From: Pomacea canaliculata
Lineage: Eukaryota > Mollusca > Gastropoda > Architaenioglossa > Ampullariidae
NCBI RefSeq assembly: GCF_003073045.1
Contig: NC_037596.1
Span: forward strand, 13,575,950-13,639,949
Reading direction: 5' to 3'
Length of the DNA stretch: 64,000 nt
In this document: one piece after another, positions 1 to 12,476 of the stretch
How the letters are laid out: each line of letters starts with the position of its first letter
How positions within the stretch are numbered: the first letter of the stretch is position 1
Program-made: the position numbers and the translations under genes
Notes under the pieces: generated by a model
The model's database searches: none
What the model saw: the letters and a program-made list of their open reading frames with translations, nothing else
Told to the model about the DNA's origin: nothing

Positions 1-1099
1 AAATTACTTTGCACCTCGATGTAACCAAGGTTATTGTTGAGGACCAGTCCTGTGTTTATCTAACTGTGGGTTACAAAGCTTTTCTAAATGGATCTGATGG
101 TAGCCTGAAAGTGGTGCATGCACCATTTCACATTGATTAAGGCTCTTCTTTTTGAAATGTATTTGTCAACATTGTAATCACCTCACTAAGCTTATGCTTT
201 GTAAATCCTTTAATGAAAACTTTATCCTTTATCTTAAGGGTTCCCCTTATATGTAACACGTTGTAATTTAATTAAAGATGTATTTTTGGCTTGATTGATT
301 TTAATAAATATTTCTCCAAATGTAACTTGCATTTGGCTCAAGCTCTTGACGTTGATTGAAGGATGAGTATGTTCTGAAAGATGTTTACAGCTTTACTTTT
401 TTACTTACAACTATAAAACTTTGAATTGTCAGTTGGTACAGAGGTTGCTCTCCTATAAGATTTGTTCATATTGCATGAATATATTTATGGTCGGCAATTC
501 TGTTTAGCATGCTGATATTTTCAATGCATAGTTCACAACTTCAGATTGCAGCCCTGCCTCCCAAAAGACCTTCATTTATTTTGGCAGTAACATATGAAAC
601 AGACCTATCTGAAATTATGTACATCAGACTAAAGTACATTAAACACTAAAAACTTTGGGGGGTATGGGGACAAATACTTTTTGTTGCATGTGCTGTTCAT
701 TTGATGTCTCACATGCAGAACGACATTTTTTACCATAAAAAGTTCCAGAATAGTCATAAAAACAAACCTGAGCTAATACCAAATTTTCGTACTTTTTAAT
801 AGGAACATTTTAAAATAAAATATACTTAACTACAACAACTTCCTGTTGACTCATCACCTATTACACTTTTGGATACATACTAAAGTGGCATACAGATTCC
901 TTCTGGAAAGGGTGAGATTATTTATTGATGCAATTAAATGCACTACTGGAGCTAACCATGTTTACAGATGAAAAAGTTGTGGGCTCTATGCTCTTTTCGC
1001 CTGTAGCAGAAGTTTTTCGTTAAACTCTGTGATATCTTCAGTCTCTAAATTATACAAGTTTGAGCATTCAAACACAATCACAGAGGAATTGGTTCATCA

Positions 1100-1230
1100 G
1101 AAAATGTCTTCCATGCTGCACTATGGGAGGGGAGAAAACCCTCGACAGCTGGTCCTGTGAAAGGCATCACACACAAAAGAGTGTCCCGAGACGAGATCTG
1201 AACCCAGGACCTTTTACTCATGATGTCGAG
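1100..1230 (-). repeat. Possible tRNA-derived SINE remnant
   Basis: On the minus strand the segment contains GGGTTCAGATCTCG, which resembles a pol III B box (GGTTCGANTCC). The same block recurs in copy 2 at about 15880-16000. A similar B-box-like stretch lies at about 3225-3280 and in its copies near 18000 and 22480. No convincing A box or tail is visible, so the SINE assignment is only a suggestion. Confidence 0.3.
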
Positions 1231-2368
1231 TTTAGTTCTGAAAAGAAAAATATATCTTCATTTAAAAAAAAAATTTATCGATATATTTGTCGAAATTGTA
1301 ATCACGTCAAGAGATGCAACCAATTCCACCTTAACTGTGGTACTGTTGGTAATATGATAACTATTGGTAATTACAACAAGGAGAGTAAAAAATCACGACA
1401 ACGTAACAAAATATGGAAGCAGCAAAACACTTCTTAACCGAGACATATATTCCAGAAATTGCTAATTATTATCCTTTCTCTTATCTGGTGTCAGTAAACT
1501 TCTGTGGGATTTTATTGTTTAAACTTTTTACCATCAAAGTTGGATACCACGGTCTATTTCGCTTGTAAGTGGAGATCACTGGATCAAGTTTACAAACTTA
1601 TTCAATAATAAAATAAAATGAGGTCAGAATAAGCAGAAAACAACCAAACGACGTCCGTCTTCCTTTTTACTGCATTCAATTGTTAAGACCACATCTTTTT
1701 ATATGTTTTAATTGATGACACATAGACAAATACATTTTCTGAACATTTTTTGTGATATGTTTAACATTGGAACATATGTGAGTTTCAAGTTAATCATCAT
1801 ATTTTTAACCTAAAGCCAGAACAAGGCAAACCACCATAAACACATATGAACTACAGAAATATACTCAAGACATGAATTTTGTCATTACTTACCCAACAAG
1901 CTGGACTAAATGGTGTCCCCACCACAGTTGCCGACAACATGAATAATCCATTTAAGTCTGCGAGTTTTGTAATTAAATGTCGGACAACTAGAACTACACG
2001 CGCACTGCCCACAGAAGCCACAAACCCTACTACATCGATGACAAATATTGATAACAATTATTATGTGGAGGTTCCAGCTAATGAGACACTAACAACCGTA
2101 CGTCCAAACTGATGCGGGAAAAATAAAAGCCTCAAACACCATATGTGGTTCTATAAAAGAATGCAGTGAAATAACTACCAAAAAATTACCAACGGCTTTA
2201 ATTACGACGAATTCTTCTCTCGTTTAGTGAAAATACTATGTTAACTAGGTAGTACATTTGCTTGACACTCGTTTGAGTACAGCTGTCTCTTTTGTCCCAT
2301 GTCTTTTGATTGCAGGTCAAAGACCAAACTAAAAGGATGCCAAGTGCGAATCGGTTAATTAATTAATG

Positions 2369-2774
2369 CAGGGATGCACTACCTATGGCCCGCGAAACTT
2401 CTGCCCACAGTGCAGGAAATCGGCATGTTAGTAATAAAAGAAGACCTTAAAAAACGAAAAAAAGGAAGAAGAAGTATTTATCCCTACGTAGGTGCGTCTC
2501 TCAATCTTTTTTTCGATGGACGAACATTTCGATTCAGTGCTCCGACTTGGTGTCTCTACGATGAGGCCGGACATTCAGAAGTTGGTTTCGGGAAAACAAC
2601 TTCAAATATCCCACTAATTACTATATAATTAATGGTAAGTACAACTTGTTTCTAATAAAAAATGTATCTGCTCTATTTCTTTTTTCTTTTTTGTATTTTT
2701 GCGGCGAAGTGGCCCGCGACACAGCTGTCCGAAATGGATATGGCCCGCAGGCCGAAAAAGGTTGGGCATCACTG
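2369..2774. mobile_element. Non-autonomous hAT-like element with 8-bp target duplication
   Basis: A 406-bp insertion present in copy 1 only. Both ends are related inverted repeats: CAGGGATGCACTACC at the left and, read in reverse complement, CAGTGATGCCCAACC at the right, with a GGCCCGC-type stretch inside each end. It is flanked by AATTAATG at 2361-2368 and 2775-2782. Copy 2 has the unoccupied sequence (aattaattaatgg near 17521-17534). An 8-bp duplication and CAG ends are typical of hAT elements. The 84-codon open frame inside (2374-2628) matches nothing I recognise and is probably not a gene. Confidence 0.87.
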
Positions 2775-3449
2775 AATTAATGGATAGGTTTTTGAGGCTG
2801 AAATTTACGTATTAGTTTTATATCGCATATATCTACTGATATTTTAAAAAACACAAGCCGTTCAGGTTTATCTTTAATATCAAAAGTGGATGAAATGAAA
2901 GCTGAATATCAGATGATCTCTTTTACATTGTTTGCTTGTAGTCGCAATTACGAGCTTTGTGTCTATCAACAATATATAACTAATATTTGGCAGGAAAGGT
3001 GCAGCAGATGAAAAAGCCGCGGTTCAAAATTAGAAGTCATTGTTTGAACAGCAAACTCATTTCTGATGCAACTTGGTATTTTTCATCTATTGCTTTAGTT
3101 ACGATATAATAAAAACTCACATAAGGAGGATTTCACCTATTTGCCCTTCCAAAGTAACCATGGCTATATGACAGCAAGGCTGCCAGCCCTGTAAACAAAT
3201 GTCACATCCAGAGAAAAAAAACCCCAATGTTTTCGAGATGAGATTTGAATACAGAAGAGCTCTGAACAGTTACTGCACTGTTAATATACAGACACAAGGT
3301 GTGTTTCCAGTTTACTTTGTTTTTATTCTACAATCATTCATAACTAACCACCTGGGGTACCTGGCCGCGCCCCGAGGTTGATTGTTGTTACTCAGAGTGT
3401 AAATAAAACTTTTATTCTTCTTAATGTGATCATTTTCGAACAATATATT

Positions 3450-3455
3450 ATTATT

Positions 3456-3500
<45 letters not shown>

Positions 3501-3531
3501 TCATCATCATCATCATTATTATCATTATCAT
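3450..3531. repeat. (CAT)n microsatellite
   Basis: A run of about 25 CAT/ATC units with a few interruptions. An expanded version lies at 22690-22768 in copy 3. Copy 2 has only a short TAA tract at the matching place, so the locus varies among the duplicates. Confidence 0.95.
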
Positions 3532-3860
3532 GCATTATTTGACAACATTTGAAACGCCTGGTGGTAATCTTGCTTTGAGAAAGTACTTCTCAGTCCAGTA
3601 TTAACTATCCTACACCAGATACATATCTATTCTAATTTCTACTTAAATACTGACTCTTTCATATGAACAGTTTCTAATGAAAATATTTTCAATAAGACTA
3701 CCGCAACAGCCGTTTATTCAAAGGGTTCAATTAATAAGCACACTCTTGGTCGTAAATAGAAGATAAAAACTAACACGATACCTGTATATTTTGCGCTGTT
3801 TCCTTTGTTTATTAATCAGATTATTCTCTCGCAGATAGGAGACTAATTAAAAATAAAATG

Positions 3861-3868
3861 TATAAAAA
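3861..3868 (+). promoter_or_regulatory. TATA box, copy 1
   Basis: TATAAAAA lies about 85 bp upstream of the signal-peptide ATG at 3946. The TATA box and the following leader (ggttgggtctttgagcttc) are conserved in all three copies. A start site about 30 bp downstream would give a 5' leader of roughly 55 bases. Confidence 0.7.
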
Positions 3869-3945
3869 GGTCGGTTGGGTCTTTGAGCTTCATTCTGAAT
3901 CCGGAGGTCTTCTGACTGGTACAGAAACTTGGTGAAAACCGAAAC

Positions 3946-4002
3946 ATGAAGGTTTGTGTTATTCTGGTTGTCGTCGGCATAGCCATGGCGAGGCGGAATA
4001 CG
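3946..4002 (+). pseudogene. Signal-peptide exon 1, frame-broken copy
   Basis: The exon starts MKVCVILVVVGIAMA, a basic and hydrophobic signal-peptide core ending in a plausible signal peptidase site, and runs to a GTAAG donor. The exon is 57 nt here and 58 nt in copies 2 and 3, because one base is missing after the second ATG. The residues following the signal peptide are therefore altered and the splice phase becomes 0 instead of 1. It could be a pseudogene or a base lost in assembly. The matching downstream exon is probably at 7837. Confidence 0.65.
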
Positions 4003-4436
4003 GTAAGAAATTTACGATGCGTTTAGTTGAAATTGTTCTGATGGTCGGGAAGATTTAATACCTGAAGCAGCTGACAGTGTTCTCCATAACGACCTTTGCT
4101 AAAGGCCAGCATGGAGGTCCATAATAAGCTCTGTTCATTGTTCTACGTTCGCCATACAGGTCTTTCTAAGAAATCCTATTTGTCTGGTTTGGTTCTGCTT
4201 TTTCCGTTCATGCTAAAGACATGGTTTTTTTTCTTTTGTCAGAGTTTTATCATTGCATATACTTCTGACACTGAAGTTTGTTGTTTTTGAGGTTTGTTGC
4301 TATTGAGTACCGTAATGTCATTGTCGACTGTGAGGTGAATGTTTCAAAGACGTCTACCACCGATGGAGAGAGTATATTCTTTATGAAGAGTTTCTTTTGG
4401 TCTGTTCAAAAGATCGCAGGGAGGCCTCTCCAGGTG

Positions 4437-5030
4437 TGGACTGGGCAGCCAAAGAACGCAGAGAAGCCTCTCCAGGTTTCAGTCCAGTCGCCAAAGAACG
4501 CAGAGAAGCTTCTCCAGGTTTCAGTCCAGTCGCCAAAGAACGCAGAGAAGCTTCTCCAGGTTTCAGCCCGGTCGCCAAAGAACGCAGAGAAGCTTCTCAG
4601 GTTTCAGCCCGGTCGCCAAAGAACGCAGAGAAGCCTCTCCAGGTTTCAGCCGGTCGCCAAAGAACGCAAGAAGCCTCTCCAGGTTTCAGCCATCTCCAGC
4701 CAAAAAACGCAGAGAAGCTCTCCAGGTTTCAGCCCGGTCGCAAAGAACGCAGAGAAGCCTCTCCAGGTTTCAGTCCATTCGCCAAAGAACGCAGAGAAGC
4801 CTCTCCAGGTTTCAATCCATTCGCCAAAGAACGCAGAGAAGCCTCTCCAGGTTTCAGTCCATTCGCCAAAGAACGCAGAGAAGCCTCTCCAGGTTTCAAG
4901 GCCGGTCGCCAAAGAACGCAGAGAAGCCTCTCCAGGTTTCAGTCCATTCGCCAAAGAACGCAGAGAAGCCTTTCCATGTTTCAGCCCGGTCGCCAAAGAA
5001 CGCAGAGAAGCTTCTCCAGGTTGTTGACCA
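4437..5030. repeat. 42-bp minisatellite, about 14 units
   Basis: Tandem units of 42 bp of the type caaagaacgcagagaagc / ctctccaggtttcagtcc. Because 42 is divisible by three and units lack stops in several frames, long repetitive open frames appear on both strands (for example a 14-residue VAKERREASPGFSP repeat on plus). Units contain scattered one-base deletions that change frame, so I read this as non-coding intronic DNA between the signal-peptide exon and its candidate next exon. Copy 3 has about three units and copy 2 only a few. Confidence 0.93.
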
Positions 5031-5989
5031 TCGGCCTCCGTAAGGCACAGGCTTGTTGGTGTTGTCAAAATCAACAGTTAGCCTGCATGCAAAGTATTCC
5101 ACAACACGAGAGGGGTCTTTTCAATGTTTTTAAAGAAAGTCCCTTCTCCTCTTGTGTCGAAAAGTAACAGTCATTGAAAAATCCAGTAAACAAATCAATT
5201 AAAGTAGTGACAGACATGTATGCTTTGTGAATCAGATTTTTTGTGAGATGATGTGTGAGCAGTGGAGTAGCAACAGGGAACAGGGCAAGGGGACAGCCAC
5301 CTCCTCAAAAAAGATACTAAAGAGGCAAGAATGTGAATGTCGTTGACTGTCAGCATGAAGTTTGCCCTACCTCCTCCTCTCCTCCACAAAGCCGAGCATC
5401 TTCCTACGCCACTGATGAGTGGGAGGTGTAAGGAGGTTGATAGGGAAAGAAATTCTAAATAAAGCTCTAATGTAACCTGGACTCTTCTGATATAAAATAC
5501 ATCTCATGCATTACAGCGGAAAAAAAGCGCACATACGACCGCCATACACTCCACCCGACAAATGTTAAAGAGATATGCTCAAGGCTTTTGATAAGGCTGT
5601 GGCGACGGTCAAACGTTTCAAAAATATATTTAGTTAACAATTACAGAGCACGAGAGCTACAAGGAAAATAAAGGAGTTCGTTTCTCACTTAATACCATAC
5701 TTTCTGTTAGCACTATTTCGGTTGCCGATGTTTATAAAAATTGAAAAAATCAGTGAATCGAAGTAAAACTTGTTCCTTCCGCCGTGTAAATCGGCGAGAT
5801 CTTCCGAGATGATCAAGCAGAGGAGTCTCCTTATGACATCAGTCGATGGTAGAATAAGGTAATTATTTTCTATTTTTCTACTACTGACGTCACACACCAC
5901 AGGAAGTGTTTGGAGAGCGCATTTTATTTATGATTGCGAGATTAGTGACGTCTGTTTACTCTATGACGCACTCTGTGTGTCAGGCTTTA

Positions 5990-6110
5990 AGGCTCTGTCT
6001 TGATTCGAAACTGATGAAAAAAATTTTGACATCTTTTTCCATCTTTCGTGCATCGGTGCAAGCACATTCTCGAGCATGTTCTCACTATGGAACCACACGT
6101 CATAGCGTCA
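5990..6110 (-). pseudogene. Decayed THAP-like exon, copy 1
   Basis: This is the copy-1 counterpart of the better preserved THAP-like frame at 25100-25213. The minus-strand reading is broken by several indels, and only short pieces around the Cys-Lys-Met-Glu and His-Thr-Glu-Cys segments can be matched between the copies. Confidence 0.4.
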
Positions 6111-7836
6111 CTGACGGAGAACGCAGACTTGTGGAAGCAAAAAAGAGTTCCCGTTAATTTATTGTTATTAAACACAACATTCTACTGATAAAACTTCAAC
6201 CGCTCGAACCACACAACATTGTGATCTTGACTAGAGTTAGTAGCTTCTCTATAGACAATCAGACACAAACAATAATGAGAAAGTCAAAGAAATATACCAA
6301 AAGTACTAGACTACTGAATAGTACAACTTCTTTCCATTTGCTTGTAACTTCGATTTTTTTTTAGAAGTGTTTCCATAATTTGAAAGTTCAAAGTATCATC
6401 CAAAGTAGTTAAAATATCGAATGTGCATATGTTGCATATCGGTACTTTGTATGTCTGTTGTGACTGTTAACATTGACACTCATTTTGATTTATTTATTCT
6501 TCCATTCAGAGGTATGGGCAAGTTCACAAAATACAAAGCAGCCCACATCACTTTCTCATCTACAGCTTGAATGAATGTTAAATAAAGTAGCGTTGTTTAA
6601 CAACAACAAAATCTAGCACAAACAACAGGAAAAGTCAATCAGACGAATGTTAGGGAAGAGGGAATTTGGGGGGCCCCACTGTATTAAATTCGATAAACAT
6701 AAAACACGTTAAATCACGTGAACTGTATTTTACTCTCAAACTGTCACAATAATTATATGGAATGGATTAGCTTCTCAGTCATGATTTTTGTTCGTCAGAT
6801 GAGTTTATTATAATTAATATGCCTTATATATTTAAAAATCGGGATATTAAATCTTTTACTTTCAACCTGGAGTAATCAAATACGAGATAGAGTGACAGTG
6901 TATCTCAGTATCACAGCCTTAAAACTGTGTTACAGACATACAACAGTTATACTTTAGGTTCTAAGTTACTTGAGTGGAACAACAGTTAGAAGCAGAGAAG
7001 AAAGTCAACCTGGCTGACAACAGTACTGGAACACAAAAGTCAATGAACCTGGGAACACATCACTGCTCATAATACCTCCTACCCCACAAACAAAAAGGAA
7101 ACACAACAGGAACCAACAGCCACCCAGGCAAATCATACTGAAAGTGTCAAGAATGTTTTCTTTGAAGGATGATCACAGAAAGTTTAATTTCTTTGTTTCA
7201 GATGGTTTTCTATTAACTTTGCTGAATGAGATTACAAACTGAGGAAGATACAACATGATAACATCTGCTGATGTGAGGGGGAGCGGGATGGGAGTGGCCA
7301 TTTGTTGGACGCGGACAGCTACTTCTTGTGAACTGTCTCAATTACTCAGTTACTCAAAACCTTCTATATATACTAAACTACTCCAGCTTAATGTATAACT
7401 TATTTTAGTAGCAAAAAGGCTTTCAGACATTGTTCAAGCTACAAATGCATTTTATGCGTTTGGCAGCTTACATTTTAGCATATGCTGATTGGTACTTGCT
7501 TGGTGCCGGTGAGTTTTGAGACAATATTCCATGAGAACTTAACATCTTAACTTTAGCTTTCTAATGCAAAAGTCTCTTTCTTTGAAATTTCTTTGACTGT
7601 CTTTTAGTTCATATTCTCCCCGTAACCAAAATGAATGAGAAAGTATCAAGGCACACATTCCTATGGAATATTGCCGGTGATGTTACACTAGTGACGTCGC
7701 AGAAACTGGCCTTTAAACCTTTTCTGAATGTCTACCTTTAGTGGTTTACCCATCAGTATTATCACATGAATGACCTCAGTATCAGGTAGATATTTTACGA
7801 CCTAGATGTTTATAAGCTAGTTTTTTCTGTTTATAG

Positions 7837-8085
7837 ACGGATCAGCAAACACTGGACAATGTGGGTCCAAGAGACTCAAGCTGAGGTCCAGTGAGGATAA
7901 GTGGGTATAGAAGAAACCGCCGATCGGTGATGTTGTTGAGACCTGTAAGGTCTTCGCTCTTGTCTCACACCGAGACTCTGCCCACCGATGGTATAGAGGA
8001 AGGGGCACAACCAGTTCTAAAACTGACCAACCTGGTCTGACAGTTACCATTTAAGCCTCTCTACTCGTTAGAAATTATAAATAAA
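7837..8085 (+). pseudogene. Candidate terminal exon of the secreted-peptide gene, copy 1
   Basis: A pyrimidine-rich tract ending TTTATAG precedes 7837, and AATAAA lies at 8080-8085. The stretch aligns with 28236-28501 in copy 3, but several one-base gaps change the frame after about six codons. It would be spliced to the exon at 3946, which is itself frame-broken, so copy 1 does not look functional as read. Confidence 0.4.
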
Positions 8086-9569
8086 ATAGTATAAAAGCAT
8101 ACATTACTCTTTTAATGCAAAGTAGCCTTCTTCTCAAGCAACCTGGACGTGCAGGTCTACATCAAGTAAAGTTACCCTAAAGTGTTCGAAACGCCTCAAC
8201 TCTGTATGAGCGTAGATAAAGATAAAGAATAAGTCGGTTCAAAGCAAACTTGCGAAACTAAGCCAGCCCATTATTAATCCACATACTCAATATTTTATTA
8301 CGTGAGAGATCATTTATGTAGGACTAACAAACCATGACTCCTCTCACTGTCTGTTCATATTATCCACCTGGACGTTTTTATCTCAACAAAGGAAGGGATT
8401 AACATCTAAAAGGCGTGTATTTCCTGACCTGAAGACATTTATTCGCGCCTGGGATTCAGTTCATGTTGCGACATCTAGTGATGACAATGGAAAACAAGTA
8501 CTTGTCATTGGAGAGCAAGGGCGAGAATATTCCATCCGACTCACAAGCGATTGAAACCATTGCAAAAAAGTTTGCTTCGAACACATTGTTTATGAGAAAA
8601 GGGAAATAATTAGACTACGAAACTGTTCTCTCTAGATAACTCTTAGTGTCCTAGTACTGGACACAACAAAACTCATTGCAATGCTTTTATGTTGATCAAT
8701 TCGCATGATTTTATATAAATCCATAACGGAGGTAGAAATTGCACATCACCTTTAGTTTCCGTTTAATCACCAACAACATATATTTGCCTCATTAACAATA
8801 GCTTTTCGAATCGGTATATTTATTGGTTTGGGCTTTCGTCCTCCACAACGTAAGCGTTTTTAGAGGGTGTTCAATGGAAAAAATCAGATCCATCTGTTTC
8901 AAGCCTCTTCCAACAATAAATCTTAAAAACATGTAAAGTATTCGTGCATTGCTCAAAGAAACGTAGAATACAGATTTTAATAAAATAAATGTGATTTCGT
9001 AAACGAGTGGAGCACAGATAGCCCTACATTGTCAAGGAATACCTCCACTTTACAAACTTGTATTCATTCCCTGCGTCCTTAACCCCTTGGGGGGGGGGTG
9101 ATCTGCTCGTCTGATAATGACTCAGCTTCAATAATGACAAAGACTTATTATCATAGCATAGAAAACAGGAAGAAGTAACTCCGGAGCTGTTTTAGAAATG
9201 TCTAGCTATGTCGAGGATAATGCAAAATTATCGTCTGTAAAAAGATTGACTTTTATTTCCTACAACTTTTTTTGCAGCAGTTTTATTTTTCGTAAATAGC
9301 TTCTTTGACATTTTGCTCACGAAAAGTCTCTATCTTTTATTTTTTTCCTCTTATTTATTCTGTAAATTAGAAACTAAACAGAAACAGTGTAGCTTAAGAA
9401 GAGTGTTCACGAAACTCTTCTGCTCATAATCATTTAAATTGGAACATTATTGTTTCTGAGAAGAATTTAATTGCTTTATTATCTCGATTTATGGATGAAC
9501 AGCGGAATAAAGTATAAACATCTCTTCTAAGCGAGTTGACCTTCTGAATAGATATAAAAACTTATCGAG

Positions 9570-10510
9570 CTGTTGATGTAAGCCAGGTGAAATTGGCTAT
9601 CACTGCTGATGTCAGTAAACATTATTGTACTGACCCTGCGATGAGAAATCTTCTACCATCAATACCGCATGTAAAAGATGACCAGGGTATGGTGGTGAGG
9701 AATGTAGACACAGGGACACTTACTACAAGCATCTTGGTCAGCGCCATTGCTGCACTTGACTTTATCGCGCTGCGCTGCTGCTTACCTGACCTCGCCACGT
9801 CATGGCGGCTCTCAGCTTGACCACGGTCAGACAGGTAGACAGACACGTCACTAGAAATGTCGTTAGAGGTAACACGCTCATCATTACGATGCCCTCTAAT
9901 GTATCACTTAGTGCTTGATTGTTCATATAAAACTCAGACAAGGTAGTAACAAACTTTGAAGAGCCATTGGTCACTTCAACCATTACAGATGCTGCAGGTG
10001 CAGTGAAAAAGCCCAGCTGGGTAAAACAAACAATGCAAACCATGATCACTATCATGATATAACTACTGAGACAAATTAGCCGCCTTCAAAGGAACTGAAC
10101 GCATAGACACCGCTCGACGGCTATCCACATAGTTGATGCAACCGGATGAACACTTCAAATCCCTGGTTTACTCCATTAAGGATGCTAAAAAGCATAAGAA
10201 CCGAAATAATTGACAGAATCATTTGTTCTAAATAATAACCAAAGTGAAATTACCAACAGAACCAGCAGGAGACCAAGGTCCACAGTGGCAGCCACAGAAC
10301 ACACGTTTCATGCGGCCCCAAGTCCCTGGGCCAGAACCACCACAGCTGATATATTGGATGCACGCCGACGACAACAACAAACAGGATTGACGACACAATG
10401 TAAGTACCAATATCGTACTAAAGTACTAGTTAAATACTTCGATGTCGTGACGCATGTTACATTGGAGCAAAGTTGAGCTGTTTCAGAATGGAGTTGTACA
10501 TGAGTCGGTA
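9570..10510 (-). pseudogene. Chemosensory-type GPCR, frameshifted copy 1
   Basis: Minus-strand homologue of the intact receptor at 29849-30931. A 97-codon piece (9762-10055) covers TM4, the second extracellular loop and TM5 with very few residue changes. The TM1-TM3 and TM6-TM7 parts are split between frames by numerous one-base gaps and insertions. The high identity combined with scattered indels means this could be either a young pseudogene or a poorly polished copy of a working gene. Confidence 0.85.
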
Positions 10511-11649
10511 ATATTCGCAACCAAGAGAATTTGCAGGAAAAAACTTTTTGTGGTTCCGGGACCCAAAATAAACATCACATTTTCAAAATGGAACTAAAAT
10601 ATCCGAATTAAGTTGGGAGGTACGGGTCACATAACATTCAGAGTAATTGCCTGCACCTATGGTTGTATGCTCAATTTGTCCTGGAAAATTAAATAAGTGG
10701 CTCATCCCAGAAATATCGATCGATTTTTCACGACAGTACCCTACCATTCGGGATATACTTGAAACGTAGGCGAATCTATACGGAAAAGTTTATGACAAAT
10801 TTTTATTTCTCGCATTTCATTGTCCTCAGTCTTGCAAAGTTTGTAAGCCGTCAAACTTGACAGCTGTTAAAAAAACAGAGGTCGATCTTTTACAGGTGCA
10901 CAGGATGTACCTATGTAACGTTTGTATTTTACACTTCATTGAACAAATTTAGTGATTAATAAACGTCCATTATTGTCATGTGTTTTTGATGATTAAGAAT
11001 TAATTAAATTGAGAACTGAGCAAAACGACAGAAGAGAGGTTTGACCAGCCTCGTGTAAACCTGTCTTGTAGATCGAATCCAGACAGAAGTTAGTGTAACA
11101 CAACTCCTTCGAATGTATCAACGCTTACCCCACTTGTCATTAATGTGGATTTATAACAATGCTGAGTACAATGTCCAAAAATGTTTTATCATACACCAGG
11201 GGCCATTTAGAACAAATTATTTAATTAATAACAATGCACTACACTGTAAAACAAATGCACAGTATATCTGAAGAACAAACTAGGTATAACATACAAAGAT
11301 TAAATGTTGTAAAGTGAGTTATTTGAACTTTACTTCAATATCTAGGAGTAATTTCACTAATAACCTGTAGATTTGCTGATTTCAGGTAGACACATCTGTG
11401 TGCCCCTCCCCCAGCAGCAAAGGAATATTGGCTACAGGTGGGACACATGTCTTGAGTACCCGGGGGCCATGTGGCAAAATGGCGTCCGACCCATAGCGAA
11501 AGTGAAAGCGGGCCGTAACAACGGGGTCATGTCTGTTTTACCTGTGAAACAAGCGTGGGACGCTTCTCTCCCCCTTGTGACCGCTAGTCAACCCTGATGG
11601 CTCATGGGTACGTCCCATCTGTTTTTTTTTTTATATATCCCCCTATTTA

Positions 11650-12454
11650 TATCTTCAGATTATTGGTATTTTTAGGGATTTCGGCAGATCCTGATTTACA
11701 TGGGTTAGGGTTAGGTATGCCACTTCTAAGTCTGAAATTCTCAAACCAACCTCTGCTGGCTTTAAACGTGAAAGCACCTTCACCACTTGTACCAGGTGTT
11801 TCTTTGTTCAGATCACTGAATATTTGTAGTGCTTTCTCACAAATAATGACCTCATTGATGTTGTCACCTGCTAACTCTTTCTTTAATGAAAATAAGGAGC
11901 AGTTTCTCCATTTCCTCCATTATCTGAGGCCTTTGCTTAGTTATCAGTGTTACACAATTGGCAACATTGGCAGCATTTATAACAGCTTTATTCTTAAGGA
12001 AAGTAGAGATGGTTGATTTTGGCATGCCATACTCGGCAGACAGATCCGAAACACGTGTGCCCTGTTCATATTTGGCAATGATTTCTTTCTTCATCTCAAT
12101 AGTTGTTCTCACAGCTTTCCGCTTACCTTTGTCTGCATTACCACTTCTGGCTTTCTTTGGACCCATGTGTAAGGGTTAAATTCAGTGAACAGTACAGTAA
12201 TTTGCAATACAGTACAGTACACACAAAGCGTGACTCTCTCCACAAAAACGTGACACACACTCTCTCTCTGCACTCACACTGATGACGCAAGCAAGGCGCG
12301 CTGGGCCGAATGAACGCCATTCGGCTCAACTCGGACGTTCGGATGTTCGAGTTCCAAATATTTGTTCTGATTCCAAGACAAAACTTTCTCGAATTTCCTG
12401 GTCGAATACTGATTTGGTCGAAAGTCAAGGCGTTCGAGAACCAAGGTATCACTG
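11650..12454 (-). mobile_element. 5' fragment of a Tigger/pogo-type transposon
   Basis: Read on minus, the element begins at 12454 with CAGTGATACCTTGGTTCTCG, almost identical to the ends of the deleted element at 26241-27109, with the TA target at 12455-12456. A 100-codon frame (12166-11864) starts MGPKKARSGNADKGKRKAV and contains a CENP-B-type helix-turn-helix (MPKSTISTFLKNK). Past a frameshift, a second DNA-binding segment with SRGWFENFRLRSGI follows. The DDE catalytic region and the 3' end are absent. The family moves at TA dinucleotides; this copy is dead. Confidence 0.85.
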
Positions 12455-12476
12455 TATTTTTCTCACTGGAAGCCAT

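Larger units (their letters stand above)
1..11413. repeat. Segmental duplication copy 1
   Basis: This stretch is repeated in direct orientation. Bases 1-5570 match 14859-20544, and bases from about 3000 to 11413 match 22252-31805. The copy includes a TATA box, a signal-peptide exon, a 42-bp minisatellite, a candidate terminal exon and a broken GPCR on the minus strand. Relative to the others it carries a hAT-like insertion (2369-2774) and lacks about 370 bp near 3583 (present at 22826-23195). Many one-base gaps separate it from copy 3. Outside the features listed separately (about 200-2360, 5100-7800, 8100-9550 and 10520-11400) I see no gene. The left end may lie outside the window. Confidence 0.92.

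Noticed and set aside
1060..1437. 125-codon open frame as a gene
   Set aside because: It is broken at several places in copy 2 and overlaps the SINE-like remnant.
4437..5030. CRISPR-like array
   Set aside because: Units are contiguous without unique spacers and the DNA is eukaryotic.
4278..5167. Long repetitive open frames on both strands (up to 256 codons) as secreted repeat proteins
   Set aside because: They follow from a 42-bp unit without stops, occur in several frames at once, and units carry frame-changing gaps. No start, splice or signal context favours one frame.
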